Source of the DNA: Skeletonema tropicum
Taxonomy: Eukaryota; Bacillariophyta; Thalassiosirophyceae; Thalassiosirales; Thalassiosiraceae
Reading direction: 5' to 3'
Length of the DNA stretch: 64,000 bases
Assembly: GCA_037178625.1 (NCBI GenBank)
Contig: CM074128.1
Location: 1,798,001 to 1,862,000 of the forward strand
Below are positions 38,566-50,728 of the stretch, in pieces (position 1 is the stretch's first letter; the number at the start of each line of letters is the position of its first letter). A program made the translations under genes and the position numbers. The notes under the pieces were generated by a model. That model was given only the letters and a program-made list of their open reading frames with translations, was not told the DNA's origin and made no database searches.

Positions 38566-39598
38566 GGCCCTGCTTTTCAGTACTCCTTCGGGTGTACTCG
38601 GTTTGGGGTCCGAGAGAGATAGTAATGGTCGGTTTCCAAGGTGGGTCATGGCTGCCTTTGAAGGTGTCGAGAGGCTTAAACAGAGTGTTCGTCCTCCCCA
38701 GGGGATAAGATGGGCACAGTTCCTTTAGGGTTTGCCAGACCATAAATCCGTCGCTAAACTACCGTTCGATCTCTTTGAAAAGTATCCCCACCCACAATGT
38801 TTACAGCTTGTCTTTGGTTTGATTTGGGGGGCAACATCTTGTCATTCTGTCTGCGATCATAATAATGATAATAAGTTAGAAAATCATCTATTTACCAACA
38901 CATTATCTCTAAGCGAATCATTTGCTTCTTTTACTCTCTTGAAACTGTGTTTGGTACTGCTAAACAACTCATTGGTGCGCAATACTTCATCGATCTAGAG
39001 AGCAAGTTGGCGTCCATCCTTGCTTCGTGGAATCCTTCATACTACGGCATCCAACTCACCCTACTCGGGGTGGCTTAGAACTGAATTCACTCAACACATC
39101 ATCATAACTGCTACTTTGAATGTGACTCAAGAGTCAATGGAACGTGCTATGAGGCACACTCTTCCTCAAACAACACACGCATCTACATGGCCACCCTCCC
39201 GTCACCAGCTCATGTCAATGAATGTGCGTCTACAAGTCCACATGAGATGATATTGGTCGTCGATCTTCACAGGTCCCATCAATAACAAGTCGGTGCTGTT
39301 TGCTGTTTTTGAAGGAGTGCTCTATGTAGGAGTGCTGCTTGTGCAAGTCACGTAGCGTGAAAAGATCCAGGGCGTGGACGGCACGAGGAATGACACGAGA
39401 GGATCTTCTCCTTGATTCCATGAGCTGAGCGAGAGTGAATCATCATTCTGGAACATTCGGTCTCTTGAATGACAACAACCATGTCATCATAATATTCGAT
39501 GCCTAGCTAGCAATCACGACGCCAACCCAAAACTAACAGCGCTTGCGATAGCTAATCTCACCATTATAGGAGACTGGACTACCTAAATTATATATAAT
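38566..39598. other. Gene-poor stretch, no gene recognised
   Basis: About 1 kb. Several moderate open frames exist on both strands (for example 38732-38998 + and 39230-39421 -) but I cannot link them to any family, and they overlap each other. Decayed mobile-element sequence is possible. Confidence 0.3.
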
Positions 39599-42500
39599 AT
39601 GCTATCAATCTCACATCTGCGGCAGTCCCGCACCGCTCTATCACGTGTTGCAGCCAAATCTTCCAAGAAGCAACAACTTGTGTCTTCGACATCATTATCA
39701 GCAGCTCGTCCGTTGAATGCCCTTCCGGCAGCATCAGCCATCGATACACATCGGCTGGTGCAAGATCGGAGGTATTGCAGTTTGCCTATCGTTATAAATA
39801 ATCAGCAATATTATGATGACAAGAAGTATCATCGCAGCTACTACAATTATCATCAGTCACGCTTCAGCTCAAGCTTGTTGCCAACATCGAGTTCTAGTAT
39901 CCATGAATGATAATGATCAGAAGAAATAATAACAATTCTCAATCGGTGGCAATAAGTGCATCACATCCTCTTGATGAGAGCCTGCAGCAAAATCAACAAC
40001 AACTTGTAAGGGAGCAATTAGAGGAATTGTACTCTCTTCTATTGGCAAAGGTTCCCAAAGGATTTGAAAACTTTTTACCCAAGAATGCACGTACGGGCAA
40101 CTCCAATAGCAGCGGCAGCAGCGACGGTGATGGAGATGGTGATAATGATGATGATAAGAATAAAGATGACAAATCATCCAAGAACGCAGCAGACAAACAA
40201 ACAACATCATCATCATCCACCAGCAGCAACTCTAAAAAGTCATCATCCACAGGAGGATTCGGCTCCAACAATAACAAGAACAAGAACAAAAAGGAGGAAG
40301 AACGCAAACGTAAAAAAAAGGAAGAAGAAGAAATGCAACAGCAACTCGCGGGTACAACCCTCCTTCTAATCATTGTCCTAATGGCACGTACCTTCCTTGA
40401 AGATGATTCTGCCACCGGTCCCGGTGGGACTGTCAATCCATTGGGTGGGGATGGACCAGAGGTGACCTTGGAGTGATTTCTATAATTACATGTTGACTGA
40501 GGGGGATGTGGAACGGATTGTAGTGGTGAATAAGAAGACGGCTAGGGTGTATTTACGTCAGGGGGCACGAGGGGTGCCTGTGGCTGCTTCGCCTCGAGGA
40601 GGGGGGATGATGATGAAACAGAAAGCTTCTTCATCATCTGGTAGTGGGGGAGTTATATCCTCGTCAAAGGATGGGGCACATTCGCATAATGATGAATGGG
40701 ATGATGGCACTGTCATGGAGATGAGTGGTGTTTCGGATAGCAGCAGTCAATCTGCATTGTCTGCCCCATCATCTCTATCCAGTTCTCTCGGTGGAGCCCT
40801 GGGTGGTGCCGGAGGAGGTAACAGAAAGTATCAACTCGTCTATCACTTTAACATTGGAAGTGTGGAATCCTTCGAGGACAAACTAACACACTCTCAACAG
40901 GAATTGGGCATTTCTCCCCGTGATTATGTTCCCGTCCAATATGCCAGTGAGACAAATTGGGCAATTGAATTAATCAAGTCGGCACCGGCACTCTTCTTAA
41001 TTGGGATGACAGCCTACATGCTTCGGGGTATGGGGGGTATGCCCGGAGCTGGGGGAGGGGGACGTGGAGGGATGGGGGGTATTTTCCAAATGGGCAAGAG
41101 TAATGCCAAGTTAATCAAGAAGGAGGATGTTTCGGTAACGTTTAAGGATGTGGCGGGTTGTCAAGAGGCCAAGAAGGAGATTATGGAGTTTGTGGATTTC
41201 TTACAGGATGCTACGCAGTTTACCAAATTGGGAGCCAAGATTCCCAAGGGAGCATTGTTGACGGGTCCTCCGGGGACTGGGAAAACCTTACTTGCCAAGG
41301 CTGTTGCTGGTGAGGCCAATGTTCCGTTCTATACCATTTCAGGGTCGGACTTTTTAGAGATGTTTGTGGGTGTCGGACCCTCCCGTGTAAGAGATCTCTT
41401 CAAGGAAGCTCGTGCCAATTCTCCTTGCATTGTGTTCATTGATGAGATCGATGCTGTGGGTCGTCAACGTGGAAGAGGTGGTATGGGTGGTGGTGGAAAT
41501 GATGAACGAGAGAATACTCTCAACCAGTTATTGGTGGAAATGGATGGATTTTCTCCCTCGACTGGAGTGGTGGTGTTGGCCGGTACAAATCGTGTTGACA
41601 TTCTCGACAAGGCCTTGACACGTCCTGGTCGGTTTGATCGTCAAATTACAGTTGACTTGCCCGACCTCAAGGGGCGAAGAGAGGTCTTCATGATCCACCT
41701 CAATGGTATTAAACTTGATGGGGATCCAGAAGACGTTGCTGGACGCTTGGCCGGACTCACACCAGGATTTGCTGGTGCAGATATTGCAAACATTTGTAAT
41801 GAGGCGGCAATCGTTGCAGCTCGCCGCAAAGCAGATGCCGTGACGATGGATGACTTTGAGAAGGCAATCGATCGTATCATTGGAGGATTAGAAAGTAACA
41901 AAATCATGTCTTCTGACGAGAAGAGTATCGTAGCTCATCATGAGGCTGGTCACGCCGTGGCGGGCTGGTTCTTGGAACATGCCGATCCCCTCCTAAAAGT
42001 GACGATTATTCCACGCAGCAGCGGTGCTCTGGGATATGCACAATACCTTCCAAAAGAAGTCTTCCTCAGGACACAAGACCAAATTATGGACATTGTAATG
42101 ATGGCTTTGGCAGGTAGGGCGGCAGAGGAAGTGTTCTTTGGACGTGTCACAACTGGCGCCTCTGATGATTTGAAGCGTGTCACCCAGTTAGTGTACAGCA
42201 CAATTCAAATCTATGGCATGAATTCACGAGTTGGACAACTAGCATTTCCCAAGGATCCAAATGATTTCACCGGAGAGAAGCCCTATTCTGATGCCACTGC
42301 CGAGGCCATGGATGAAGAGGCCCGTAACATTGTCGAGAATGCGTACAACAAGACTGTGGAATTGATTCGCGAAAAGAAACATGAAGTAGAAACGATTGCT
42401 CAAATGTTGTTAGAGAAGGAGACTATTACTCATGACATGGTCTTGGATGCTATCGGAGAGCGACCTTTCAAGGGGCACAAAGTGTACGATGAGTATGTTC

Positions 42501-42620
42501 AGCCAAAGAAAAGCTGAAGAAGAGAATGCTAGTGAGTCTGAGAAGTCAGATGAAGATGCGACGGAAGAAAAGAAAGACGAGGAGAGTGGTAATGGTTTGG
42601 AGCCTAACCTGGCGTTGTAA
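39599..42620 (+). CDS. AFG3L2: Mitochondrial m-AAA protease (AFG3/paraplegin, FtsH family), with apparent frameshifts
   Basis: An ATP-dependent zinc protease of the mitochondrial inner membrane. The N-terminus is a basic presequence ([20 protein letters not shown]). The matrix-family segment [11 protein letters not shown], a Lys/Glu-rich region and TM1 ([12 protein letters not shown]) follow. The AFG3-type intermembrane domain ([20 protein letters not shown]) comes before TM2 ([14 protein letters not shown]). The AAA domain has GPPGTGKT and [13 protein letters not shown], with [22 protein letters not shown]. The protease site is HEAGH, with a downstream Asp in [12 protein letters not shown]. 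The frame changes near 39899-39907, at TT 40468-40469, and at AAAA 42509-42512. Beyond the last, an acidic tail ending LEPNLAL is restored, as in other AFG3 proteins. About 1,000 residues. Confidence 0.92.
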
Positions 42621-43448
42621 TGCCGAATGACTGTAGATAAGAAGTATGATCTTGAGCTGAACTAACTTTGTAACCTAGTTACGCTAAAAAATACTACTTC
42701 AGCCTCAGTTCTGTTGGTGTGCAAGAATACCATACTCCAATCATTATATATTTTATCTCCCATCCAATCTATCAGTAGCATCGATTGGAAGCAGGGCGAC
42801 CAGGGGTACTGAAAGGAGAGCCTACTCATTCACCAACTTGACGCCATGATACCATTCTTGAATTTGGCAATCGCAACCAACGAATTTGTTGGCGGCGCAT
42901 CTCATGCGTTGAACAAAATTGTCATTGCTATTCCTAATTTTGGTGTAGCAACTACAAAATTTGAATCAACGTTTAGATGGCGCACCTCCTACGTGGCAAT
43001 TAAAGGAGAGGATGACTCACATCTGACCAATTCAACCGACGATGTGTTCGCCACCCATGATATAAGTGCGTTACAGATTTTGGTCTTGGTATCGTAAGTA
43101 TCGATCGTGTGGCATTTTCCGCCTAAAGTTGCGTTCTTTTCTGCACCATCTGTTCAGGATTTCCTGTAAAGCTGACAGTACGAAGAATGAGACAAAAATG
43201 CAACGTGGTTGGCATGTAGCTGCATGACAAGAAAGGTGCTGTCACACCAAGATGTCCCTGCAGCTGCGCGCCTACCTCGTCGAAAGACCGAAGCCGTGCG
43301 CCACAAAATTTTTGATACCCTTTTGCTTTGCACTTGCTCTTGTTCCTTACCACCTTGCACTAATATCCAAGCGCCTTTGTTCTGTGTTATCATACTTCCT
43401 TCCATTTCCCCCAAACAGCAGCAGCACAGCACAGCTTTCGCCACGATC
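42621..43448. other. Intergenic, one weak ORF
   Basis: A frame of 83 codons at 42846-43097 (MIPFLNLAIATNEFVGG and onward) is open, but lacks any family resemblance or supporting context. I treat the interval as noncoding. Confidence 0.3.
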
Positions 43449-45012
43449 ATGTCTTCTCGAAGGTCTACTCGCTATCGCAAACCTCTGACAGCCGCATCCA
43501 GCCGGAGTGAGCAAAAGAAGATGAGCAGGAACAGGTGAGAATACATAAGTACACCTTTGAATGATCCGCTTCCTTTCACATACAGCTCAATTTTTTCATC
43601 GATTTCATCCTTTCGTAGCATGTCAGCGCCACTCTTGGGAGATAATCAGCAGAGTAGTGCGCGAGTGCGTCATCATGGAAGCTTCAGAAAGCTATTTCGT
43701 GCGCATCCCATAAATGCTCTCAAGACATTAGTGCGGAGAAAGCTGCCAATGGGTAGCAAGGGTAGCAAGCGTGATGACAAGAAGAGCAAGTATGCACCTA
43801 CGATAGACACTACTTCATCACAAAGCTCTGACACTCCTCCCTCGACGCCACCGCCACCACTAACTACACTCCCTCCTTCACCTCAAGATATACGTCTTTT
43901 TGATTTCGAAGGTGGTTCAACAAATCACTTCAAGAGTCTCGACTCCGCAAACGCAGAAGAGAGCGATGATTTAAGTTCTAGTGATGATGGTGTAAATCTT
44001 TGGGATCTTGCGGGTGCGCAAGATACAGAAGAGATCGATCACTTGTTGATTCAAATCATGAACAACTCTTCAATGTTCATCAGACGCACGGGAGACTCAA
44101 TGAAGGGCAAAGAACAAATAGATGAGAATGTGGACAGCATTTTATCTATCAGCCCCGACCACGAAGATGATACTCTGGGTGATACAACAGAAGATAATGA
44201 ACCAAGTGACGATGAAGAGGATTCTATTCCTGACGTATTCGTGTTGGACCAAACAGCAACCTCACTTAATATTGCTGAACAAACTAACATGAAGAACAAA
44301 GACGTTGACTCCGCACTAGCCTGGAGTGCATTGAGCTTACTCTTGGGCTCTCCTGCTCCTGCGTCTGTGACGAGAAAGAGCAATAGAAAAGAAGGCGCAA
44401 AGCTGTGGGACTTGGATGCAGGTGCAGCAAGCGATGACATTCCAGATCTTCCAAGTTCAGCTTCAGAAGATGAATTGGAATGCGTTGTTCCTTCCCAACA
44501 GTTACAATCCGCAGGCACAAGAAGCTGAAGAGGAAGGAATACTTTATATTCCTGATGTGCTCAGAGTATCTTCATTTCTGAAAGCGAAAGAAGCAAGCCC
44601 AAGAATCGATCAAAATGGTACGTTCACGACTGCATCACTTACATCTTCTGATGACCCTTCCCTGAGCAGAAGTATGTTTGATTTTGAACCTACAAGTGCT
44701 CTCGATATTCCAGGCGACGAGGACGAGGATTCTATCCCAGATATCTTCATGTTGGACCAAACAGCAACCTCGCTTAATGTTGCTGAGGAAACTAACATGA
44801 AGGACGAAGACGTTGACTCCGCACTAGCTTGGAGCGCATTGGGCTTCTTTTTGGGCTCTCCCGCCCTTGCGTCTGTGACGAAGAAGAGTAGTAGAAAAGA
44901 AAGTGCCAAGCTGTGGGACTTAGACGCAGCAGCAGAGAGCGATGACATTCCAGACATTCCTGATCTTCCAAGTTCAGCTTCAGAAAATGATTTGGAATGT
45001 GTGACTTACTAA
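43449..45012 (+). CDS. Acidic protein with a duplicated unknown domain, one apparent frameshift
   Basis: Not recognised. Exon 1 is 43449-43534 (MSSRRSTRYRKPLTAASS); the intron is 43535-43618 (GTGAGA..GTAG). The N-terminus is very basic, then Ser/Pro-rich. An approximately 100-residue acidic module occurs twice, each with EDSIPD(V/I)F(V/M)LDQTATSLN, VDSALAWSAL, LGSPA.ASVT.KS and AKLWDLDA, then DDIPDLPSSASE. The second copy is read after a one-base shift at GG 44514-44515; without that shift the protein stops at 44528 with only one full module. The basic N-terminus with acidic modules suggests a nuclear or chromatin-associated protein, which is inference only. About 490 residues. Confidence 0.6.
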
Positions 45013-45672
45013 AGCGACACCATGAAGAAGAAGTGATGAGATATTTAAGCTTAAAAAATAGTCGTTTAGTTTGCAGTCAAAGGTTGATAACACGGAGCAA
45101 AGTCTATCTCTAATGAAAAAACAATGAAGTCTACGTCCATCTCCTGGCATCTCTCTCTGTTGGTTGCAAAAAATGGTGTCGTAGCAATGTCCAGCGCTTC
45201 TATAATAGCGCGCTTGCTTTAGGATACCTCATGCTGAAGATCTGCGTCTTGAATTGAGGTTTAACTTGCTAGAAGTACATACTTATCACCCACAACACGA
45301 AAACGACTTGCACTCACACTTGTTGTCATATCTGCCGGCTGTTCTAAGGTACTTACATATCTACTTAGAGAGAGGAGGAGTATCTGGTTAGATCGTTTCC
45401 TCTTCCCTCTCTTTCTTCAGACTTACTCCTATACATCGTACACTTGTACGTAGGAATAGTAGAAGAAAAATGCTCATTAGATAGAAAAGTACTTTTCACC
45501 GTTTTGTCTTTATCTCTGTACTGTCTTCTCTTGGTGTTGAAGTGCAATATGTGCAATGTGCAGTGTGCAATGTGCAACTTGATGATTACATATTTGATAT
45601 TGTACTACTTTACTTCCATGAGACAGAATGCTACTGATGTTCATGAAGTGGCATCGAAGCAACTTCTAAAGT
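45013..45672. other. Intergenic, with a TGCAATG-type microsatellite
   Basis: About 660 bp. Near 45541-45582 a 7-10-base motif repeats imperfectly (GTGCAATATGTGCAATGTGC and onward). The remainder has no supported gene. An upstream exon of the ankyrin channel gene could lie here, but I cannot place it. Confidence 0.4.
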
Positions 45673-47579
45673 ATGACATCGACCGATGAACAAGGAGAGT
45701 TTCCTCTTCACATCTCATGCAAAAATGGTGCTCCGCTGGAAGATATCCAAGGTTTGATGGAGAAACACGAAAAAGCTGTCAAGACACCGGATCAAGATGG
45801 ATGTTTGCCGCTGCATCATGCATGTATGAATGAACAGAGTAGTTTTGAAGTGATTGAGGCTCTAATAGACGCATATCCCAATGGTCTCAGCATAAGGAAT
45901 AACGCCGGAAAGAGTCCCTTTGATTGGGATTACGACAAAACGCCAGGGAGGCATTTTTCAAATTTTGTCGCCTTTGTTGTGAAGCCGCAGTGGAGGGCTC
46001 AGGACAGCTGCCCACAATCAAGTGAAGAGACAACAAAGTCAACAATAGACAAGAAAGACGAAAGATTCAGGCTTCTTGGCCACTGCAAAAACTATGTTCC
46101 TCTGGACATACTAAAGTTAGGATATCTAGACAAAAAGAACTTGCAGTCAAAGGAATTGATTCGATGGCTGAATGAAGTGCCATGCAGAAGAAGAATTGTC
46201 TTTTTCGTGGTTATTGAGTTCTATGTCCATATGGCTTGGATAATTACTTTTGTGATTACCTCATACACATATTTTGAGACCCCAGATCAATCGCTAGGTG
46301 TTGGACCGATTGCACTCATAGTTCTTGCTGCGGTGTTTCTGTGGCAAGAAATAGTCCAACTGTTGCGATTTTATAAAACAAACTCAATGTCTGCCTATTG
46401 GTTAGATTTGTGGAACTGGATGGATGTAGCGACCGCGGTGTTAGTGATTTCATCAGCTATCAAGTTTCTACAGGATGACTACAGTCTCACAACTCAACGT
46501 ACTGTCATGGCCACAGGGTGTTTCCAGTCGTTGTTGTTTCTGTCCTACCTCAAGAAAACGTTCTTCCCCTTCTCTAAGTTTGTGAGCGGAATCATCAAGA
46601 TCGTCTGGGCCGTAATGCCGTGAGTTTACGCTTTCAATGTATTGCTCGTGCCAATCTTCTCCTGCCTCTCACAATTACTTCAATATTTAATCTTCGCTCC
46701 AGATTTCTGGTCGTCAGCTTCACCACGTTGTTTACCTTCAGCTTCATGTATTTCATAGAAGATTTTGAAGATCAAAACAAGCCCAACATCCGCTTCTTGG
46801 AGGAAGATTCTCCACACGAAACGCTGATATCATCATTTCGGACAGTATTGCAAGGATTCACTGGCGAAACGACGACAAACCATAGTGTGTTGGATTTATT
46901 TTACGGTATAATTGTGGTGATTATTCTGTTAAATGTAATTATTGCAGTCGTTTCGGAAGAATGGGAGGATGCCGTAGCAGAAGCTGATGCAGCATTCTGG
47001 AACTATCGGCTTGATTTGATAGTCGAGAAGACGAGAGGTGTTGATTATGCCTACAGGTCCAAGAGCTATGAGCGACTACGATCTTGGGACTATCTCGGCG
47101 AAGACCTAGATAAGTATTTCATAAATTCTGAAACCGTTGGCACAACGACGGAGGAGATGAAAATGAAGCTCTCCCTTGCCTTCAAAGAGAACAAATTCCT
47201 TGGCTGTACGAAACTCTGTTTGAAGAGTTTGGTGTTTATACTCCTTGGCTTTCCAACTTGTGGGATTCTCTGGCCAAAGTTTTTCAGACAGATGTTATTT
47301 ACTCCATCCAATCCAAAGGAACAAACGAAGGCAGATGATTCTGCGCTATCGGTTATGGACAGTGGAATGGAAACGGAAGCAATGACACAGTACTCTTCGC
47401 TATCGGCTGCGAACAGTGAAAGGGAAAGGCTTGAAAGAGAGATGGCAGATTACAGGAGGGAAGTCAGCCAGGAGATGGCAGAGTACAGAAGGGAAGTCAG
47501 CGAGCTTTCGCAGAAAGTAAGCGACCAGAATGTTTTGTTAGAGCAGTTGCTGAAGAAACTATCATCGAAAGAGGAGTAG
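45673..47579 (+). CDS. Ankyrin-repeat cation channel, TRP-like
   Basis: Exons 45673-46619 and 46703-47579 with an 83-bp intron give about 607 residues. The N-terminus has ankyrin repeats (GEFPLHISCKNGAPLEDIQG, then DGCLPLHHACMNEQSS). Six hydrophobic segments follow: about residues 178-202, 212-232, 243-263, 275-300, 316-335 and 383-405. The loop before the last (SSFRTVLQGFTGE) is the likely pore and NVIIAVVSEEW marks the end of S6, an arrangement of TRP/polycystin-type channels. A C-terminal coiled coil (EREMADYRREVSQEMAEYRR) may tetramerise the channel. Selectivity cannot be read. The start is the first ATG of the frame, but additional upstream ankyrin exons are possible. Confidence 0.75.
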
Positions 47580-47776
47580 ACTGATAAATGTAAATAGATG
47601 TAAATGCGAGGTCATAATAAAAGTTTCACGCTGTAGTCATTCGTTTGTACTTTCTTTTTGAGACTCCACTCGTTGAGAGAGGATAGTGAGCGGTATGATA
47701 GGCAATGTTGAATAATATCAAAGTCAACGCATATGTTTCCGTTGTGATGAAAGATAGAAATACATAATTAGGAGTG

Positions 47777-49865
47777 TTACACCGTATTCAGTTTTCCAAG
47801 CCTCCACTGTTGCTCGAACTGTTTTTTCTTGATCTTCACCATAACATTCACTTCCTTATCTCTATCATATTGATGAGCTACAGGACTAGTGCTTCCATCC
47901 CAATTCAGCACAACTTCCTTTTCAGCATCATATATTCCCCACTCCTTCAATGGCTTTGTTCGCAACGCGCCTAGATTATTGATGACACCCTTGCCCTGCT
48001 CGTATACTACCAGTTTCGATATCGCGCCGACACTTGTAGTTTCGTCGTTTACCTTGCCCAATTGTCCAGAGTAGTACAGATAGTTGTGGAATCCTTGATC
48101 ACATCCTTTCATTTTGCAGCTGGTTGCATCAAACTGTGCCACCATTGCGCGAAGATACGTCTCTATTGCATCTTGATTCCCCATTGTTGACCCGGAACAT
48201 ATCACAGGTTCCTCAAAATACGGAGATACATTCTTTCTCCCGTAAGCGCTCACGAGCCAATTTTTGTTGTAAGAAGATGTTCCTATTCTTACAGCCTCCG
48301 CATTCTCTCCAAACAAGTGCAACTCTCCCGATACCTTCCCTCTTGTATTCACTTGTTCAAATGGGTCCAACTGAAACCAAACATCTCGAACATCCAGTAG
48401 CATCAACCAGCTTTCTTTACTGTATTGCAAGCTCCATATCCAATACAATTCGTATCGAGCAGTTGCGACATGGTCGAGGTTCTCTTGGATCATCGATAGG
48501 GTTACCAGCCGCGTCTCCAAAGACATTGGTCATTTTGCAATTGTTTATACCCTCACCTGAACCACGTGCCGATTCTCCCGACTTTTTGAAGCATGTCCAT
48601 TCCACTTCATATGCGATAATATTCACTCCTTTGTCACTTTGGGAGTTTTTGGTTTTGGATAACAAATATTCTTTCACACCGGGCTTTAACTTGGATTCAG
48701 TTCGATATGGAGAATACGACATCTCCAGAGTAGCCCGTGTTGGCCAGTGATTCTACAAATGATAGGTAGATGGATAGATCGTATCCCTCGGCAAAGACTA
48801 GGATGGCATTGGACGAGGGACGATGGGTTCCGAATGCAGGTTTGAGTAGGATTGTTGCATCGTCGCCTGCCTTTTTCAATGGAGATGGCCAGGTTGTATT
48901 GTCGTCTGTTACTGCAGGTTTTAGATTGGATACTGGCTGTTGCTGCTGCTGTTTGTGTGGCTTCGCATCAACAACATCAGTTTCGTCATGAAGCAAACCA
49001 ACCCTATTATGATCCGCATGCTCATTCTCCTCCACATACTCCACCATAACTTCCTTATACTGATCCATCAATGCCTTCCATTCTGTGTCATCTTGTTTCC
49101 GTAACTCTTCCTTTCGTTTATTCATTTTAGTTTCCCACTCTCCCTCTGCCTGTTTGGATTCCGGGTAGGGGAGTAGATCCTCACCTAGATATCGATTGGA
49201 TATTTTCACACCCAGTACATACTGTTGTTGGGATCAACCTTCCCATGACTCTTCTGCTCTTCCATTTGTTTCTTCTGAAGTTGGAGTAATTGTTGTTTGA
49301 GTTTCTTTTCTGCATCGACAAATCTGGAAGGCTGCGCTAGCATTCGTTTCGTCGCCTCCAGAGAAGAAGATGATGTATCCGATACTTCATTGTTGTTATC
49401 TTCACTATCTTGATAATTATTTTTGCTCGTATCACCACCACCGAAATGATTGCCACTATTTTGAAAATGCAACTTTTGCTTCAATTGCTCCACCAGCGGT
49501 ACAGGCATGCCCGGAACACCCCGTATCAACTGTGATCCTCCTCCCTCACTACTACTACTACCGTTCTTATTAGTATTGTGCTTGTAATGAAAATGCGCTC
49601 GCCGCGCCTTGGCAGTCATTACCATCAATAGTGCAAATGCGACAAAGCTTAATAATACTAATTTCAATGCCATGGGTACTCCGGGCAAACACATGTTTTG
49701 GGTTAGATTTGTGATTGTGTGGAGTGTGCTGGATGCGAGGTTGGTGGTGCGAGAGCTTTTCCCTTTGCGTTTGCCGCCATCGTCGTCGTTGGTGTTGTTG
49801 CTGCTTTCATCGAGGAGGTAGGGGGAGGTCCTCTCGGAACCGGTGTGTTTCTTTCGGTGCATCAT
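47777..49865 (-). CDS. Type II membrane glycosyltransferase-like protein, three apparent frameshifts
   Basis: The N-terminus (ATG at 49863-49865) is cytosolic and polar, followed by one membrane anchor (LKLVLLSFVAFALLMVMTA), a long Ser/Asn/Lys-rich stem with a coiled segment, and a C-terminal catalytic-like domain. Motifs there include NAILVFAEGYDLSIYLSFVE, VATARYELYWIWSLQY and SWLMLLDVRDVWFQLDPF, where D-V-R-D resembles the metal-binding DxD of Golgi glycosyltransferases. The reading frame changes at about 49211-49213 (CCC), 48701-48702 (TT) and 48473-48478. Each change joins well-formed sequence into one protein of about 690 residues. Donor and acceptor sugars are unknown; cell-wall or glycoprotein synthesis is plausible. 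Confidence 0.7.
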
Positions 49866-50728
49866 CTTGAATACTGTTGTTTGGTGGATAGTATGAGCAT
49901 CATATGATACTTATCGCCATGGTCGTTATCTTTGGTGTTGATTTCTGGATTTGAATTTCTAGCTATTGTAGCCAAATGCGGGTGTTTTACTCGGTACAAA
50001 TATCCGATCTGGATATCTCATGAGAAGATCTTGCACGATGCACGATTCGATCTCCATGTCGCGTCGGGCGCCATAAACACACCCAGTGAAACCAATAACA
50101 CTTGAAGGCCGGGGACGTCGACACCACTGCCGCTAGAGGGCCGAAGAGACAGCAGAGACATCTACTGCTGCTACTCATCTTCATCATTTTGGGTGAAGGG
50201 CTCTTCAATTGGACCGCAGAGGAGGTGACGGCCAACATATATCTTAACTTTCATCCGACCGGACAGGCCATTGATTTATCTTGATCTTGGGGACTGGGGA
50301 TATCATTCGATAACAAAGCGTGCTGATTTGGCTTCGACCCTCAGATTCAGTTTCTATCAGCGGATTGCCTCCGTTTTAGGTATTCCTTCAGTTCTTATTT
50401 TAAAGAATCTGAGCGTATCGAATAGAGTGTATTAAATTGACACCGCGAAATCACCAGGGGCGTAGTGGTTTCGCGAAGGTCATACTATACTCAAAGAGCA
50501 AGACGACTGCTTGTCTTGAAAGATTCGTGTTAATATCATTGGGAACAGTCTTTGTGTGTCATAGCACTATATATGTTAATATTTGTGAGGAGTTATTGTA
50601 AAGGGACAAATAAGTAGAGAGATTGAGCACACAAAAATCACTAAAGCACAAACAACAACAACTTGGCCAGATAAAACAAAAAGGATTTGAAAAGCTGAGC
50701 ACCGCCAGCAACACGTAACAACATAAAT
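49866..50728. promoter_or_regulatory. Divergent intergenic region
   Basis: About 860 bp between head-to-head genes (glycosyltransferase-like and kinase). No gene or repeat was recognised. It must contain both promoters. Confidence 0.35.

Noticed and set aside
38732..39421. Two overlapping open frames in the 38.7-39.4 kb interval as genes
   Set aside because: They lie on opposite strands in a repeat-rich, gene-poor interval and show no recognisable domain.
42846..43097. Small gene of 83 codons
   Set aside because: No family resemblance, no conserved context and ordinary length for chance in this composition.
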